This document shows positions 63,535 to 64,000 of a stretch of 64,000 nucleotides of DNA, in pieces (within the stretch, counting starts at the first letter, position 1; the number at the start of each line of letters is the position of its first letter). The stretch lies in contig PHAG01000006.1 of the NCBI GenBank assembly GCA_002841625.1, positions 124,001 through 188,000 of the forward strand. Direction: 5' to 3'. Source of the stretch: Firmicutes bacterium HGW-Firmicutes-1 (GTDB lineage: Bacteria > Bacillota > Clostridia > Lachnospirales > Vallitaleaceae). A program made the translations under genes and the position numbers. The notes under the pieces were generated by a model. The model was not told the DNA's origin. It did no database searches and was given only the letters and a program-made list of their open reading frames with translations.

Positions 63535-64000
63535 ATGTTAAGAGGACTATACACTGCATATACAGGGATGTTGGCACAGCAACAAAAGATGGATACGATA
63601 TCAAATAATTTAACTAATGCCAATACGGCTGGTTATAAGAGAGAAGCTGTAATGTTTGAATCCTTCAATGATGTATATATGGTTAAAATTAATGATCCTG
63701 AGCAAGCTGGTAATAAAATAATTGGAAAAGGTTCTCTAGGAGTTAAGGTTGGGGAGTCATTTACCAATTACGAGCAAGGCTCTTTGCAGCAAACAGACAT
63801 CCCTTTAAATCTGGCACTTAACGGTTCAGGAATGTTTGTTGTTGGATCTCTGGATGCACAGGGAAACATCCAAGAAAAATACACAAGAGATGGATCTTTT
63901 GGATTAAATAAAGATCGCCAAATAGAAAATAAGGATGGACTTTTACTTCTAGGCGAAAATGGACCAATTACGGTAGGAAGTGCAGACGTAAGAATTACAG
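63535..64000 (+). CDS. flhO: flagellar basal-body rod protein, FlgF/FlhO type (3' end outside window)
   Basis: First 155 residues of a flagellar rod/hook-basal-body protein. The N-terminus LRGLYTAYTGMLAQQQKMDTISNNLTNANTAGYKRE is the conserved rod motif, and LNLALNGSGMFVV with YTRDGSFGLNKDRQ is the second conserved region. ATG at 63535 has AAGAGGTGA upstream. Position after mbl matches Bacillus flhO; FlgF is an alternative name. The gene runs out of the window. Confidence 0.93.
   Translation, partial: MLRGLYTAYTGMLAQQQKMDTISNNLTNANTAGYKREAVMFESFNDVYMVKINDPEQAGNKIIGKGSLGVKVGESFTNYEQGSLQQTDIPLNLALNGSGMFVVGSLDAQGNIQEKYTRDGSFGLNKDRQIENKDGLLLLGENGPITVGSADVRIT

Overview
The window looks like chromosomal DNA of a low-GC, endospore-forming, flagellated Firmicute of the class Clostridia. 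The evidence is strong AT bias, GGAGG-type ribosome sites, a spoIIID-mbl-flhO block, a flagellin lysine methylase, an S-layer-homology glycosidase, tryptophanase and Bce-type peptide-resistance genes. I cannot name the genus.

Region 1 (1-25146) is the downstream part of a trans-acyltransferase polyketide synthase locus. Two giant proteins carry KS, DH, KR and ACP domains but no AT domain. The first enters from upstream of the window. Read in order, the line is KR-ACP / KS1-[ACP-like]-DH-KR-ACP / KS2 (C-terminal docking helices) // (N-terminal docking helices) KR-ACP / KS3-DH0-KR-ACP / KS4-[ACP-like]-DH-KR-ACP / KS0-ACP-thioester reductase. Active-site reading predicts alkene, hydroxyl, hydroxyl, alkene, then a non-elongating last module and reductive release. 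An iron-type alcohol dehydrogenase and an extra acetyl-CoA carboxylase AccD subunit follow directly. They fit aldehyde-to-alcohol reduction and malonyl-CoA supply. I do not recognise the product.

Region 2 (25174-36536) starts with a convergent GH18/SLH envelope glycosidase. A LacI-family regulator with a near-consensus promoter and operator then heads an alpha-glucan uptake and degradation operon: ABC ATPase, binding lipoprotein, two permeases, GH31 glucosidase and MalQ.

Region 3 (36537-38504) is a small accessory island. Inverted copies of AAAGGGGACAGGCACTT bound it. It holds a Phd-antitoxin/Uma2-nuclease fusion and a REP-associated (RAYT-type) HUH transposase with a C-terminal HTH.

Region 4 (38511-45693) is a mixed set. 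It has an OmpR/EnvZ-type two-component system divergent from a secreted helical-repeat protein, a small GGADGPT membrane protein, a VanW protein, an orphan ABC permease, a C_GCAxxG_C_C redox protein, an ACT protein and a GNAT acetyltransferase.

Region 5 (45725-50323) is an amino-acid catabolism group: a YheO/DauR-type regulator, RidA, tryptophanase, a sodium symporter and its 40-residue small subunit. RidA would deal with the aminoacrylate that tryptophanase releases.

Region 6 (50405-61674) holds an esterase, a metallophosphoesterase, a CPBP protease with a repeat inserted in frame, a complete BceRS-BceAB module, FliB, a membrane protein and a duplicated-P-loop ATPase.

Region 7 (61743-64000) is the conserved spoIIID-mbl-flhO block.

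Two families of short structured repeats are scattered between genes, three copies each.
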